From: Pseudoclavibacter sp. CFCC 11306
Lineage (GTDB): Bacteria > Actinomycetota > Actinomycetes > Actinomycetales > Microbacteriaceae
Direction: 5' to 3'
DNA length: 64,000 nt
Assembly (NCBI RefSeq): GCF_008831235.1
Contig: NZ_WBKF01000003.1
Coordinates: 124,001 to 188,000, forward strand
Shown here: piece after piece, positions 9,816 through 22,901 of the stretch
Layout: the number at the start of each line of letters is the position of its first letter
How positions within the stretch are numbered: position 1 is the first letter of the stretch
Notes under the pieces: generated by a model
Databases searched by the model: none
The model's input: only the letters and a program-made list of their open reading frames with translations
What the model was told of the DNA's origin: nothing
Translations under genes and position numbers: made by a program

Positions 9816-11315
9816 TCAGCCGTGACTGCGCAGCGAGCGCACCGGAATGGTGATGGTCACCTCGGTGCCACTGCCCGTCAGCGTGTGCCAGTCGATCGCA
9901 CCCGAGAGCTCACCCTCGATCAGCGTGCGCACGATCTGCGTGCCGAGGCCCGAACCCACCTTGCCTTCGGGCAGCCCCCCGCCATCGTCGCCGACGATGA
10001 TGCGCAGCTCCTGCTCGTCGCGATCGGCCTTGACCCAGACCTGACCGTCGGCGCCGTTGAGCCCGTGTTCGACCGCGTTCGTCACCAGCTCGGTGAGCGC
10101 CAGCGCCAGCGGCGTGGCCGAGGCCGAGGGCAGCTCGCCGAAGCTGCCGCTGAACGTCGGATACACTTTGCCGGTGTCGACCGAGGCCACCTCGGTGATC
10201 AGACGCAGCACGCGTTCGAACACCTCGTCGAAGTCGACCGACTGCGACAGCCCCTCAGAGAGCGTGTCATGCACCACGGCGATGGCCTCGACGCGCCGCA
10301 TGGCCTTGAGCAGCGCAGCCCGGGCTTCCTCCGTCTGAGTGCGTCGCGACTGAATGCGCAGCAGCGACGAGACCGTCTGCAGGTTGTTCTTGACGCGGTG
10401 ATGGATCTCGCGGATCGTCGCATCCTTGGTGAGCAGCTCCTGCTCCTGGCGACGCACCTCAGAGACGTCTCGGCAGAGCACGATCGCCCCGATGCGGTGG
10501 TGGTTGCGACGCAGCGGAATGGCTCGCAGCGTGATCGTCGCACCATTGCCTTCGACGTCGGCCCGCCACGACGCCTTGCCGCTCGTCACCACAGGCAGGC
10601 TCTCGTCGGCGATGCTCTCGCCGGTGACCAGCGTCACCGTCACATCTGAGAGATTGCGCCCCTCGATCTCGCCGTCGAACCCCAGACGGTTATAGGCCGA
10701 GATGGCGTTGGGGCTCGCGAAGAGCACCTCTCCGACGCGGTCGAGACGAATGAGACCGTCGCTCACCCGTGGAGCGCCGCGGCGCGGGCCGGTCGGTGCC
10801 GAGAGATCGGGAAAGTCGCCGACGGCGATCATATCGAGTAGATCACTGGCACAGCCGAGAAAGACCAGATCCTGCCGGCTCGGAGTGCGCGACTCTGCCA
10901 CGTTCGTATGTCTGGTCACCACGGCGATCGGCGCGGTCGTCTCGATGTGGTCGCCCTCTTTGCGAATCGCCCGGCGCACCGGCACCGCGCGCAGACGGGT
11001 CGGCGAATGCTGGGTCCAGTCGGGGTTCTTCGAGACGTGTCCGACGCCCTGCACATACGTCTGATCGATCAGCGACGCCCACTCCTCGCGAGCTCGATGC
11101 CCGATGAGATCATGGGCGAAGGCCGTGGGCGACCCACTCGGCCGAGCGTGAGCGACCGCCTCGTACTGACCGTCGTTGGTGGGCAGCCAGAGAATGAGAT
11201 CGGCGAGCGCCATGTCGGCGATCATCTGCCAGTCGCCGATCAGCGAATGCAACCAGTCGAGGTCTTCGGCGACCAGTCCGGGGTTCTTCTCGGCGAATTC
11301 AGAGAGTATCGACAC
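9816..11315 (-). CDS. pdtaS: PdtaS-like sensor histidine kinase
   Basis: The 499-residue cytosolic kinase has no transmembrane segment. Residues ~1-150 form a GAF-like sensor, ~165-290 a PAS-like domain, and the HisKA_2 H-box EIHHRVKNNLQ contains the phospho-accepting His near 305. The HATPase_c domain follows (LTELVTNAVEHG, GDDGGGLP, GLGTQIVRTLI). This is the architecture of mycobacterial PdtaS, which phosphorylates the antiterminator PdtaR and has been implicated in copper and nitric-oxide sensing. No PdtaR gene lies in the window. The product name rests on domain order plus position next to whiB1. Confidence 0.88.
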   Translation of the reverse strand: MSILSEFAEKNPGLVAEDLDWLHSLIGDWQMIADMALADLILWLPTNDGQYEAVAHARPSGSPTAFAHDLIGHRAREEWASLIDQTYVQGVGHVSKNPDWTQHSPTRLRAVPVRRAIRKEGDHIETTAPIAVVTRHTNVAESRTPSRQDLVFLGCASDLLDMIAVGDFPDLSAPTGPRRGAPRVSDGLIRLDRVGEVLFASPNAISAYNRLGFDGEIEGRNLSDVTVTLVTGESIADESLPVVTSGKASWRADVEGNGATITLRAIPLRRNHHRIGAIVLCRDVSEVRRQEQELLTKDATIREIHHRVKNNLQTVSSLLRIQSRRTQTEEARAALLKAMRRVEAIAVVHDTLSEGLSQSVDFDEVFERVLRLITEVASVDTGKVYPTFSGSFGELPSASATPLALALTELVTNAVEHGLNGADGQVWVKADRDEQELRIIVGDDGGGLPEGKVGSGLGTQIVRTLIEGELSGAIDWHTLTGSGTEVTITIPVRSLRSHG

Positions 11316-11496
11316 CTTGTCAGTGTACCGGCCCTGTGCATCGACGGCGCCCCGACTCCACGCCGGCTCTCCACAGATCTCTCCACAGCATCCGCCACCT
11401 TAAAGGCACCCGACTTTTAGTCTGAGACCACGTCAGATCGGTCGTCTGCAGATCGCCGGCTGGCGCCGTTACAGATCACGATCAAAGGGGAACACC

Positions 11497-11880
11497 ATGT
11501 CAGGCCAGACGTCATATCCACCGAACCGCAGCAGTCAGACGAGCTTCGAGCGCCGTCTGATCCAGCTCTTCGTCGCCGCCCAAGAGGTGGATGCCGGCGT
11601 GCGCCCGGCGGAGCATCTCACGAGGTGGGTGTCTGACGACGTGCTCATGAAGATCCGGGTTCGTTCAGAGCTCGCTCAGCAGAGGCACCGCCTCAGGCGA
11701 GCACGGCCGGCGCGGCCGGACGTGCGCGTGCTGCGCACACTGGTTCGCCCGACCTACGATCTGAGCCGCGTCGACTGCGTCGTGGTGTTCACCAAAGACG
11801 GTGTACGCACCCAGGTCGCGACCGTGGTCTTCGGCCGGAGTCGGGAGCGCTGGCTGGTCGAAGAGCTCGCCGTGCTGTAG
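11497..11880 (+). CDS. Rv3235-family (DUF6459-like) conserved protein
   Basis: This basic 127-residue protein is of unknown function. Its C-terminal half (about residues 70-125) has a compact beta-rich pattern with VRVLRTLVRPTYDL, VVVFTKDGVRTQVATVVF and ERWLVEELAVL, matching the small Rv3235-type family found next to secA in actinobacteria. AAAGGGGAAC precedes the ATG. The family assignment rests on this resemblance and on its place beside secA; a role with protein export is only a guess. Confidence 0.7.
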   Translation: MSGQTSYPPNRSSQTSFERRLIQLFVAAQEVDAGVRPAEHLTRWVSDDVLMKIRVRSELAQQRHRLRRARPARPDVRVLRTLVRPTYDLSRVDCVVVFTKDGVRTQVATVVFGRSRERWLVEELAVL

Positions 11881-11897
11881 CCCGTCTGAGCAGACGA

Positions 11898-11934
11898 GTC
11901 AGGCCGGTCTCCCAGGTGGGACGACCGGCCTGAC
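11898..11934. terminator. Bidirectional terminator between Rv3235-like gene and secA
   Basis: Arms GTCAGGCCGGTC and GACCGGCCTGAC form a 12-bp stem, and the enclosed bases can extend it with TCCCA/TGGGA. It sits between two convergent stop codons. Confidence 0.8.
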
Positions 11935-11966
11935 TGCTGCCATCGGCGACTGTGCGCCCGAGACGG

Positions 11967-14657
<2,691 letters not shown>

Positions 14658-14787
14658 GTGTCCACTCTCTCTCAGGTCTCGTGCAGGCCTCAGCACACTG
14701 TCAGTCGCTGCCGCAGGGCGCACACCGAACCATTCTACGTGTCTGCGAGCAGAAGTGTGGGGCCGTCTCAGAGAATGCCCAGCTCTC

Positions 14788-15459
14788 TCATCGAGCAGCC
14801 AGAGCACGAGGCGTTCGCGCAAGCACCAGCATTCCGACGACGTCTCCGCCGCCCGCGAGCACTGCGTCTCTCGCCGCTCGCATGGTGGCACCCGTCGTCA
14901 TCACGTCGTCGATCAGCAGCACCTGCCGCCCGACGACCGTACCCCGGTCTGCATACAGCGCATCTGCGAGGTTGCTTCGTCGGGCCGAGGCGCTGAGTGC
15001 CCGCTGGTCGTGCAGCTTCCGAACCGGCCAGAGCACGTCTTCACGCACGGACTCCCCGCTGCGCCCGAATGCCCGCTCGGCAAGACAGAAGCCTCGTCGG
15101 CGTCGGGCAGCCGCCGACGACGGCAGCGCCGCCCACAGTGCGCCGTCAGAGGCGAGCCGTCGACGTGCGACTGCTGCAAGCCGGTTCGCATGCATGCGCA
15201 GCAAGCCGAGTTCGGCTGTGCGCCGATCGTCTTTCACCGCACGGATGACGACGCGGATGCGACCGTCATGGTCGTCCCACCCCAAGCAGGGCACACCTTC
15301 GACGCACACGACCGTCGGAGAATCGTCGAACGCCTGCAGACAGGTGGCGCACAGAGCCGTCGACGTCCTGCCTCCGCAGGCAAGGCAGGACTCAGGCAGC
15401 AGCAGCGTGCCGATCTCACGCAGCGCGCCCATGATGTCCATGCGTCGAGCATCGCCCAA
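14788..15459 (-). CDS. comF: ComF-family phosphoribosyltransferase-like protein
   Basis: The 223-residue protein starts with a double zinc-knuckle region (CLACGG, CATC, about residues 25-45) followed by a PRTase fold, the PRPP-binding loop being [13 protein letters not shown] (~180). Family members relate to DNA uptake in competent bacteria, though the actinobacterial role is unclear. Starts at 15459, 15441 or 15432 are possible. It lies 43 bp after lpqB and probably belongs to the mtrAB-lpqB transcript. Confidence 0.85.
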   Translation of the reverse strand: MGDARRMDIMGALREIGTLLLPESCLACGGRTSTALCATCLQAFDDSPTVVCVEGVPCLGWDDHDGRIRVVIRAVKDDRRTAELGLLRMHANRLAAVARRRLASDGALWAALPSSAAARRRRGFCLAERAFGRSGESVREDVLWPVRKLHDQRALSASARRSNLADALYADRGTVVGRQVLLIDDVMTTGATMRAARDAVLAGGGDVVGMLVLARTPRALAAR

Positions 15460-15502
15460 GAAGGAATCGACAGACCAGCCCTCGACACCCCCTGTGCACG
15501 TG

Positions 15503-17209
15503 TCAATGCCAGATGGTGGTCAGTGCAGAGACGCGCACTCCGAGTTCGGTCACGCTGCCGCTCTGCACAGAGAAGAGCCGGTCGTCACTCACCACGCGCA
15601 GCTGACCGTCGCGGGGCGCGCCGACGAGCTGCGTGACATGCCCGTGCACTGTGGCCTGAGTGCCGCTCCCGCTCATCGAACGGACGAGGATCGTGCTTTC
15701 ACCCGTCGAGGACCCCGGAGCGAGTGCCACCGCGACCTGGTCGTCGGCGTTCCAGGCGAGGGCCGTCACCGTGCCTGACGCCTGTCCGAGCTCGGTCGCC
15801 GCGGTGAGCTCGGCCGGATGCCCCGTCGCGTCACGACGCACGCCGAACGCCAGCAGGCGGATGTTCTGTCCCTCGGCCACCGCGACTCCGACGCGGGCAC
15901 CGTCCGCAGCTGCGGCAGCGGCGACCACTGCTCCAGTGCCGACGACGTCTGCGGGCAGCGGCAGCGCACCCGAGACTCCGCTGTTGGCATCGACCCAGAC
16001 GATCTGGCCGTCGCGCAGCGTCCAGGCGGTGCCGACGACGTCGATCGATGCGACGCCCGACGCCGTTCCGCTCAGCACGCGCGGGTTCTGATCGTCGCCC
16101 ATGTAGTGCATGCCGTCGGCTGCGGCCGCGGCCAGTCGCCCACGCGCCACACTCAGCGAGCTGACCGAGGTATCGGTCAGCGCCGAGCGAACCGGCTGCA
16201 GCTCGGATGGCAGAGGATCGACCGGCTGCCAGCTCTGGCCGTCCATGGCCTGCAGGCTCTCGCCTTCGGACCCGAGCACGACGCCGTTCTGGGTATGGGG
16301 AAAATCAATCTCAGCGGTCGGAATGGTGGGCAGATCGATGCGCAGATTGTTGACGGTGAGACTGACCTCGTGGATGTCGTCGACCTGCTCGAGCGAGCGC
16401 ACCAACAGGGTCTTCACCTGACGCTGGTGCAGTTCGTCGAGTGAGAGGAACTCACCGCTCAGCGAGATCGAGGCGACCCCGCTGCTCACGCCCACGGCCT
16501 CGACCGCCAGATGCAGATCGCTGCCGATCAGCTGCTGCACGCCGGCCTGCACGGTGGGCACGGGGCCGGAGAGAAAGGCCTTGACCAGTCGTGTGGCCGT
16601 CTGATCGCCCGCCTGGAACCAGCGGACGTCGGGCACGAGCGTGTCGCCGGACGTCGAGAGGTAGGCGAGCCGCGCTGGTCTGAACACCAGGTCGAAGCTC
16701 GCTCGCGTCATCAGCACTCCGTCGGGTGCGGAGCTGATGCGCCACTGTCCGTTGACCTGCACGAGCGAGTACTCCTGCTTCAGCCGAGACGTCTGCTCGC
16801 GGTAGACGCCGACGGCGTCGACCGTCGCCTGCAGCGCACCCGTTGCCTCGACGTGGCCGCTGTCGTGATCGTCGAGGTCGGGCATGCTGTCGAGCACCTG
16901 CACCTGCGCATCTGGCTGCCAGCTGGCTGCCAGACCGTCGGTCAGAAACTCTCGGGCGACAGAGTGGCTGCCTCTGGTGTCTGCCGACGCCAGGATGAAC
17001 CCGTTGATGACCTCGATCGGGCTCGCGCCGTCAGCCGGCCCCGAGGCGTTGACCACGTAGCCGCTGCTGTTCTCGCTGCCTCCGCTGTCGACCACGCGTT
17101 GCGGCGACCCGGAATCGGGCAGCCGGACGCATCCGCCGAGCAGCAGAGCAATCGGCAGCAGCACAGCGGCGACCAGCCCGACGAGCACTCGTTTCGGCCC
17201 GCTCGTCAT
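15503..17209 (-). CDS. lpqB: Lipoprotein LpqB, MtrAB accessory protein
   Basis: The 568-residue lipoprotein has signal peptide VLVGLVAAVLLPIALLLGGC (lipobox Cys27). A GerMN domain (around residues 200-320; LVKAFLSGPVP, LTVNNLRIDLP) and a C-terminal beta-propeller-like region follow. LpqB acts outside the membrane with the sensor MtrB in mycobacteria, affecting cell wall and division. Its ATG overlaps the mtrB stop by 4 bp. Confidence 0.93.
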   Translation of the reverse strand: MTSGPKRVLVGLVAAVLLPIALLLGGCVRLPDSGSPQRVVDSGGSENSSGYVVNASGPADGASPIEVINGFILASADTRGSHSVAREFLTDGLAASWQPDAQVQVLDSMPDLDDHDSGHVEATGALQATVDAVGVYREQTSRLKQEYSLVQVNGQWRISSAPDGVLMTRASFDLVFRPARLAYLSTSGDTLVPDVRWFQAGDQTATRLVKAFLSGPVPTVQAGVQQLIGSDLHLAVEAVGVSSGVASISLSGEFLSLDELHQRQVKTLLVRSLEQVDDIHEVSLTVNNLRIDLPTIPTAEIDFPHTQNGVVLGSEGESLQAMDGQSWQPVDPLPSELQPVRSALTDTSVSSLSVARGRLAAAAADGMHYMGDDQNPRVLSGTASGVASIDVVGTAWTLRDGQIVWVDANSGVSGALPLPADVVGTGAVVAAAAAADGARVGVAVAEGQNIRLLAFGVRRDATGHPAELTAATELGQASGTVTALAWNADDQVAVALAPGSSTGESTILVRSMSGSGTQATVHGHVTQLVGAPRDGQLRVVSDDRLFSVQSGSVTELGVRVSALTTIWH

Positions 17210-18738
17210 GAGCTCTCCTCTTCGAGAGGCAGCGTGATCGTGAACGTCGCTCCGTGCCCCAGCTCGGACTCCGCCGAGACGCTGCCGCCGTGCAGCTGCA
17301 TGTCCTCACGTGTGATCGACAGCCCCAGCCCGGTGCCGCCGAGTGTGCGCTGACGCGAGGCGTCGGCCCGCCAGAACCGGTCGAACACGTGTTCCAGATC
17401 GTCGGCCGAGATGCCGCGACCGTGGTCGACGACACGGATGCGCCCGACGGCCGGCGTCGCCCCGCTCGGTCGATCGACGACGACCTCGATGGGTGATCCT
17501 GCGCCGTGCTCCAGAGCATTCGAGAGAAGGTTGCGCACCGCCCGCCCCACTCGCACGCTGTCGATGGATGCAGGCACGACCCCGTCTGGAGCCGTCACCG
17601 TGATCGGGCTACCCTGTCGCTGGGAGAGCGCCTCGCAGTCGGTGACGACGCTGCGCACCAGGCCGACGAGATCGACCTCTGAACGGTCAAGCGCGACGAC
17701 GCCGGCGTCGAGACGGCTGGTCTCGAGCAGCTCGCTCAGCAGCCGTTCGAAGCGCTGCACTTGGGTGTGCAGAATCTCGGCCGATCGACGCGTCGCCCCC
17801 TCCAGATCGTCGCGCCTGGCGTAGATGACGTCTGCTGCCAGGCTGATCGTGGTGATCGGCGTGCGCAGCTCATGTGAGACGTCCGAGACGAAGCGCCGCT
17901 GCAGCGTCGACAGCCGGCGCAGCTCGAGGATCTGACGTTCGAGCGAGTCGGCCATCTTGTTGAACGAACGCCCCAGCGCGACGGCCTCGGCCGCGCCTGT
18001 CTGGGGCAGACGCTGCCCGAGGTCGCCTCGTGCGAGGCGGCTCGAGACTTGGACGGTGCGGCGAATCGGCCGCAGAATCAGCGAGGTGACGATGACCGCG
18101 ATCGCGCCGGTCATCAGCACCAGCACGAGAGCCGCGATCAACAGCATCAGCTGCACGAACTCCAGCGTCTGCTGCTCGGGGGCCAGCGAGTTCTCGATGT
18201 AGATCTCGTGCTCGCCGGCGAGCGGCACGCTGAACGAACCGCCGACCACGATGGCGGGCTCTCCGGAGGCTCCCTTCACCGACTGCCAGAAGATCGTGTC
18301 GGGGTTGGCCTGCACCTGTTCGCGCAGCGATGCGGGAATGCTCTGCGCGTTCAGCGAGGCGCTGATCAGATCGGGGCTGTTCAGCACCGGCCGCTCGCCT
18401 GATTCCGTCTGCAGCAGCGCGACCTGCTGTGAGAGGGCCAGAGACTCGGCGCTGCGCAGCATCGACACTTTCAGCGTCTGCAGAGACTGTTCGTCCTGCG
18501 CCGTCGAGCCCAGACCGATCGATCGCACGTCTTCGATCGCCGACTGGCTGAGACCGACCACCGTCTCGCTGCGCGACTTGAACAGCTCGGTCGAGATGCG
18601 CAGTGAGATGAGTCCGAACACGAGCAGTGTGGTCAGCGTGCTGAGCACCAGAGACACCACGAGCGCGCGAGCCGTGAGCGAGCGCCGCAGCCACTGCATC
18701 AGACGCCGGGCGGGCACGCGAAGCAGATTTGCCGCCAC
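17206..18738 (-). CDS. mtrB: Two-component sensor histidine kinase MtrB
   Basis: This 510-residue membrane kinase has a first transmembrane helix at ~25-47, an extracytoplasmic sensor of ~145 residues, a second helix at ~196-220, a HAMP linker, the H-box RFVSDVSHELRTPIT with His289, and an HATPase_c domain (RNLLSNALEHGAG, VVDHGRGIS, GTGLGLSI). It phosphorylates MtrA to coordinate cell-wall synthesis and division. It starts 2 bp after the mtrA stop. Confidence 0.96.
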   Translation of the reverse strand: MAANLLRVPARRLMQWLRRSLTARALVVSLVLSTLTTLLVFGLISLRISTELFKSRSETVVGLSQSAIEDVRSIGLGSTAQDEQSLQTLKVSMLRSAESLALSQQVALLQTESGERPVLNSPDLISASLNAQSIPASLREQVQANPDTIFWQSVKGASGEPAIVVGGSFSVPLAGEHEIYIENSLAPEQQTLEFVQLMLLIAALVLVLMTGAIAVIVTSLILRPIRRTVQVSSRLARGDLGQRLPQTGAAEAVALGRSFNKMADSLERQILELRRLSTLQRRFVSDVSHELRTPITTISLAADVIYARRDDLEGATRRSAEILHTQVQRFERLLSELLETSRLDAGVVALDRSEVDLVGLVRSVVTDCEALSQRQGSPITVTAPDGVVPASIDSVRVGRAVRNLLSNALEHGAGSPIEVVVDRPSGATPAVGRIRVVDHGRGISADDLEHVFDRFWRADASRQRTLGGTGLGLSITREDMQLHGGSVSAESELGHGATFTITLPLEEESS

Positions 18739-18740
18739 GA

Positions 18741-19418
18741 TCAGCGCTCTCCTGCGGTGTAGCCGACGCCGCGCACGGTGAGCACGTACTCGGGGTTCTC
18801 CGGGTCGTCCTCGATCTTGGCCCGCAGGCGCTGCACGTGCACGTTCACCAGTCGGGTGTCGGCCTTGTAGTGGTAGCCCCAGACCTCCTCGAGCAGCTGG
18901 TCGCGGCTGACGACGACCCCGGGCTGTCGAGCCAGGGCCGCCAAGAGGTCGAACTCGAGCGGTGTGAGTCGCACGATCTCGCCGTTCTTCGTGACCTGAT
19001 GCGCTGCGGTGTCGATCGTGAGCGCGCCAAGACGCAGCACCGAGGCGATGTCTCCGGGCAGTCGGCGAAGGCGGGCTTCGATGCGGGCCACGAGCTCCTG
19101 CGGTGAGAACGGTTTGGACACATAGTCGTCTGCGCCGGCGGCGAGCCCGGCGACCACGTCGGTGGTGTCGGTGCGCGCTGTGAGCATGACGACGGGCACA
19201 TCGGATTCTCTGCGGATGCGTCGCGCCACTTCGACGCCGTCGAAGCCGGGCAGCATCACGTCGAGCAGCACCAGATCAGGGTGCTGCTCGCGGCAGGTCT
19301 GAACGGCTGACGGCCCGTCCGCTGCCGTGACGACCGACCACCCCTGCCCGCGCAGCACGATCTCGATCATCTCCAGCAGATCGGGATCGTCGTCGACGGC
19401 GAGAATGCGATGTGCCAT
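18741..19418 (-). CDS. mtrA: Response regulator MtrA
   Basis: The 225-residue OmpR/PhoB-type regulator has a receiver domain with acidic pocket DDD (9-11), phospho-acceptor Asp53 in LLDVMLPG, Thr80 and Lys102 (SKPF). A winged-helix DNA-binding domain follows, with EVWGYHYKADTRLVNVHVQRLR as recognition helix. It is essential in mycobacteria. It starts 3 bp after the ahcY stop, so it may share a transcript with ahcY. Confidence 0.97.
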   Translation of the reverse strand: MAHRILAVDDDPDLLEMIEIVLRGQGWSVVTAADGPSAVQTCREQHPDLVLLDVMLPGFDGVEVARRIRRESDVPVVMLTARTDTTDVVAGLAAGADDYVSKPFSPQELVARIEARLRRLPGDIASVLRLGALTIDTAAHQVTKNGEIVRLTPLEFDLLAALARQPGVVVSRDQLLEEVWGYHYKADTRLVNVHVQRLRAKIEDDPENPEYVLTVRGVGYTAGER

Positions 19419-19421
19419 AGG

Positions 19422-20894
<1,473 letters not shown>

Positions 20895-20954
20895 TGGGCA
20901 GTGCTCCTTGCAGTATCGACGGACTGTACCAACTGTAGTCGGTGCGCTCGCCTC

Positions 20955-20966
20955 TAGACTGGAGCC
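20955..20966 (+). promoter_or_regulatory. -10 box, predicted leaderless start
   Basis: TAGACT at 20955-20960 lies 6 nt before the ATG at 20967. The intervening GGAG is too close to the ATG to act as a Shine-Dalgarno. The divergent ahcY start is only 72 bp away. Confidence 0.5.
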
Positions 20967-21383
20967 ATGTCAGCGTCTTCGTCTCACCCGTCACGCTCCG
21001 GGCACCGGTCACGGCACCGCCGTCTGCGCAGCCGTGTCGGAGGTCCGTACCTGCAGAGGCTCGGCTCTCGCCGACAGGCGCTCATCGACCGGATCACCGC
21101 CACGAGTTCGTACGTCAAAGCGAACTGGGCCCCCGAACTCGACGACGTGACAGTCCTGCTCTCCGACATGCCGAATCAGCTCAAAGACGGGCATGACCCT
21201 CGTTGGACGGTCGATCAGAGTCAGCGCACCATCGTTCTGCATCGCCTGCCCCTGACCCTCGGCGCCGAGGTGGAGGACGCCGACGAGGTGCAGCGTCAGA
21301 TGACGATCGAATACTGCGTGCTGTCGGCTTTCGCCGAACTCACTGGACGTCAGCCGTGGGAGATGCACGGCCACCAGATCTAG
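20967..21383 (+). CDS. Rv3259-like metallopeptidase-family protein without HExxH
   Basis: The 138-residue protein opens with a very basic tail (~35 residues, rich in Arg, Ser and His) and continues with a small domain whose order [55 protein letters not shown] resembles mycobacterial Rv3259 and related minimal zincin-like proteins. The helix that carries HExxH in active relatives here reads [10 protein letters not shown], so catalytic metal binding is unlikely. In mycobacteria the homologue also lies near whiB2 and a glycosylation cluster. It diverges from ahcY and converges on the DUF5719 gene with a 9-bp gap. Confidence 0.65.
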   Translation: MSASSSHPSRSGHRSRHRRLRSRVGGPYLQRLGSRRQALIDRITATSSYVKANWAPELDDVTVLLSDMPNQLKDGHDPRWTVDQSQRTIVLHRLPLTLGAEVEDADEVQRQMTIEYCVLSAFAELTGRQPWEMHGHQI

Positions 21384-21392
21384 CGGTCGACG

Positions 21393-22901
21393 TCAGCGCG
21401 CCAGAACGTCCACCGCGCCAGCGGCTTCTGGCCCCGCCAGCGCGGTCGCCGCGATGCCATCGCCACCGTTCGTCACCACCGCGAGATGCACGGCCTGTGT
21501 CGGACGCACCTCGACGGACTGCCCCGCCGAGAGATCCAACGAGCCGATGCCGCTGTCGTCGAGCTGAACGTCTCGTGACGCCCCGTCGACCTGCACCGAA
21601 ACCGTCGACGACGGTGCGCCGCTGAGCTTCAGGGCCAGCGAAGTCGGAGTCGACGGAACGGCGAACGACAGCGGCGCCGTCACGGCGTCTGAGCTCTGCA
21701 GCCAGGTGAAGTCGGCCTGATCGCGCCCGCCCGAGGTCACACGCGCTGCGGCGACGATCGATGCGTCTGCCGTGATCGAGATCTGGTAGTCGCCGTCAGG
21801 CAGGTCACCAAGCGGCGTGTCGACGACGACCCCCTGCGTCAGTGAGACGTCGAACGACCGCGAGTCGGCGCCGCTCACGGTCACGTGTGCGACTGTTCCT
21901 TCGTCTGGCGAGAGCAGGCGAAGCACCGGCTGAGTGTCCTCCCAGCCGCCCTCGCCTGCCAGGCCTGCACGATCGGCTCCGCCGGAGATGCGCACACCGG
22001 TGATGTTCTGCTGCGTCGCGGGCTGAGCCCCCGGCGCCTGCACATCGAGGCCGCCGGCTTCGAGACCGCGCACGGTCGACTGCTGCAGAAACGCGGCGAC
22101 CGGCGCTCGCACCGCCTGCACGCGCACGAAGATCTGCTGATCGGTGGTGGTGACGGCCGAGATCGGCAGCACACGCTCGCTGCCTGCTTCGACATTCAGC
22201 TCCCCGGTGCTTGACAGAAGCTGTCCTTCGCCGGTGAAGACCGTGAGCGTCACCGTCGAGGCGAGCGAGCTCGGGTTGACCACACGCACCGACGTGGAGC
22301 GTCCGACCTGCTGAGAACCGCCGCCGATCCAGCTGTCGAACGTCGGGCTGGTGCAGTCGGCCAGCAGCGTGCCCCTGCTCTGCCCATCGTCGACCCGTGC
22401 ACCGCTGAGCACGCCCAGCGCAGACTGATGGTCAGTGCTGGTACGCACGACGGTGCTTGCTGAGACGCCGTCGCGTGTCGCGACTCCGCCGGCCGTGCCG
22501 AACGGTGTCGGCTCCGACTGACCGACGCTCTGCACCGTGAGGTCTGAGTCAGAGATCGCAGCGATCGATCCGCTGCCCACGGCGTCACCGGCATCCACCG
22601 AGGTCATGGAGCCCCCGGTGCGGAACCCGACCGGGCAGACACGAGTGCTCTCGACCGAGGCCGGCACAACGGTGCTCGCCTGACGACTGAGGTCGACTTC
22701 GGGTGTGGCGAATCTGGTCAGCGCCCATCCCCCGGCAACCAATGCGACGACCACCACGACGCTGAGCAGCCACCGGGAGGCGTGGCGAGCGACACGGCGG
22801 ACGCCGCCCGGCTGCTTCCCGCTCGACGACGCCTCTGGCTGGGCTGCGGGGGTATCGGAGATCTTCGGGGTCGTTTGTTCGGATGCCGTATCAGACATCA
22901 T
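21393..22901 (-). CDS. DUF5719-type secreted/membrane-anchored protein
   Basis: This 502-residue protein has a ~45-residue cytosolic tail, one transmembrane helix at about 50-65 (WLLSVVVVVALVAGGWAL), and a large Ser/Thr/Val-rich extracytoplasmic region that looks all-beta, with no catalytic motif I can identify. AAGGAG precedes ATGATG at good spacing, and the start overlaps the upstream glycosyltransferase stop by about 11 bp, so the two are coupled. Position suggests an envelope role alongside the glycosyltransferase; the function is unknown. Confidence 0.75.
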   Translation of the reverse strand: MMSDTASEQTTPKISDTPAAQPEASSSGKQPGGVRRVARHASRWLLSVVVVVALVAGGWALTRFATPEVDLSRQASTVVPASVESTRVCPVGFRTGGSMTSVDAGDAVGSGSIAAISDSDLTVQSVGQSEPTPFGTAGGVATRDGVSASTVVRTSTDHQSALGVLSGARVDDGQSRGTLLADCTSPTFDSWIGGGSQQVGRSTSVRVVNPSSLASTVTLTVFTGEGQLLSSTGELNVEAGSERVLPISAVTTTDQQIFVRVQAVRAPVAAFLQQSTVRGLEAGGLDVQAPGAQPATQQNITGVRISGGADRAGLAGEGGWEDTQPVLRLLSPDEGTVAHVTVSGADSRSFDVSLTQGVVVDTPLGDLPDGDYQISITADASIVAAARVTSGGRDQADFTWLQSSDAVTAPLSFAVPSTPTSLALKLSGAPSSTVSVQVDGASRDVQLDDSGIGSLDLSAGQSVEVRPTQAVHLAVVTNGGDGIAATALAGPEAAGAVDVLAR

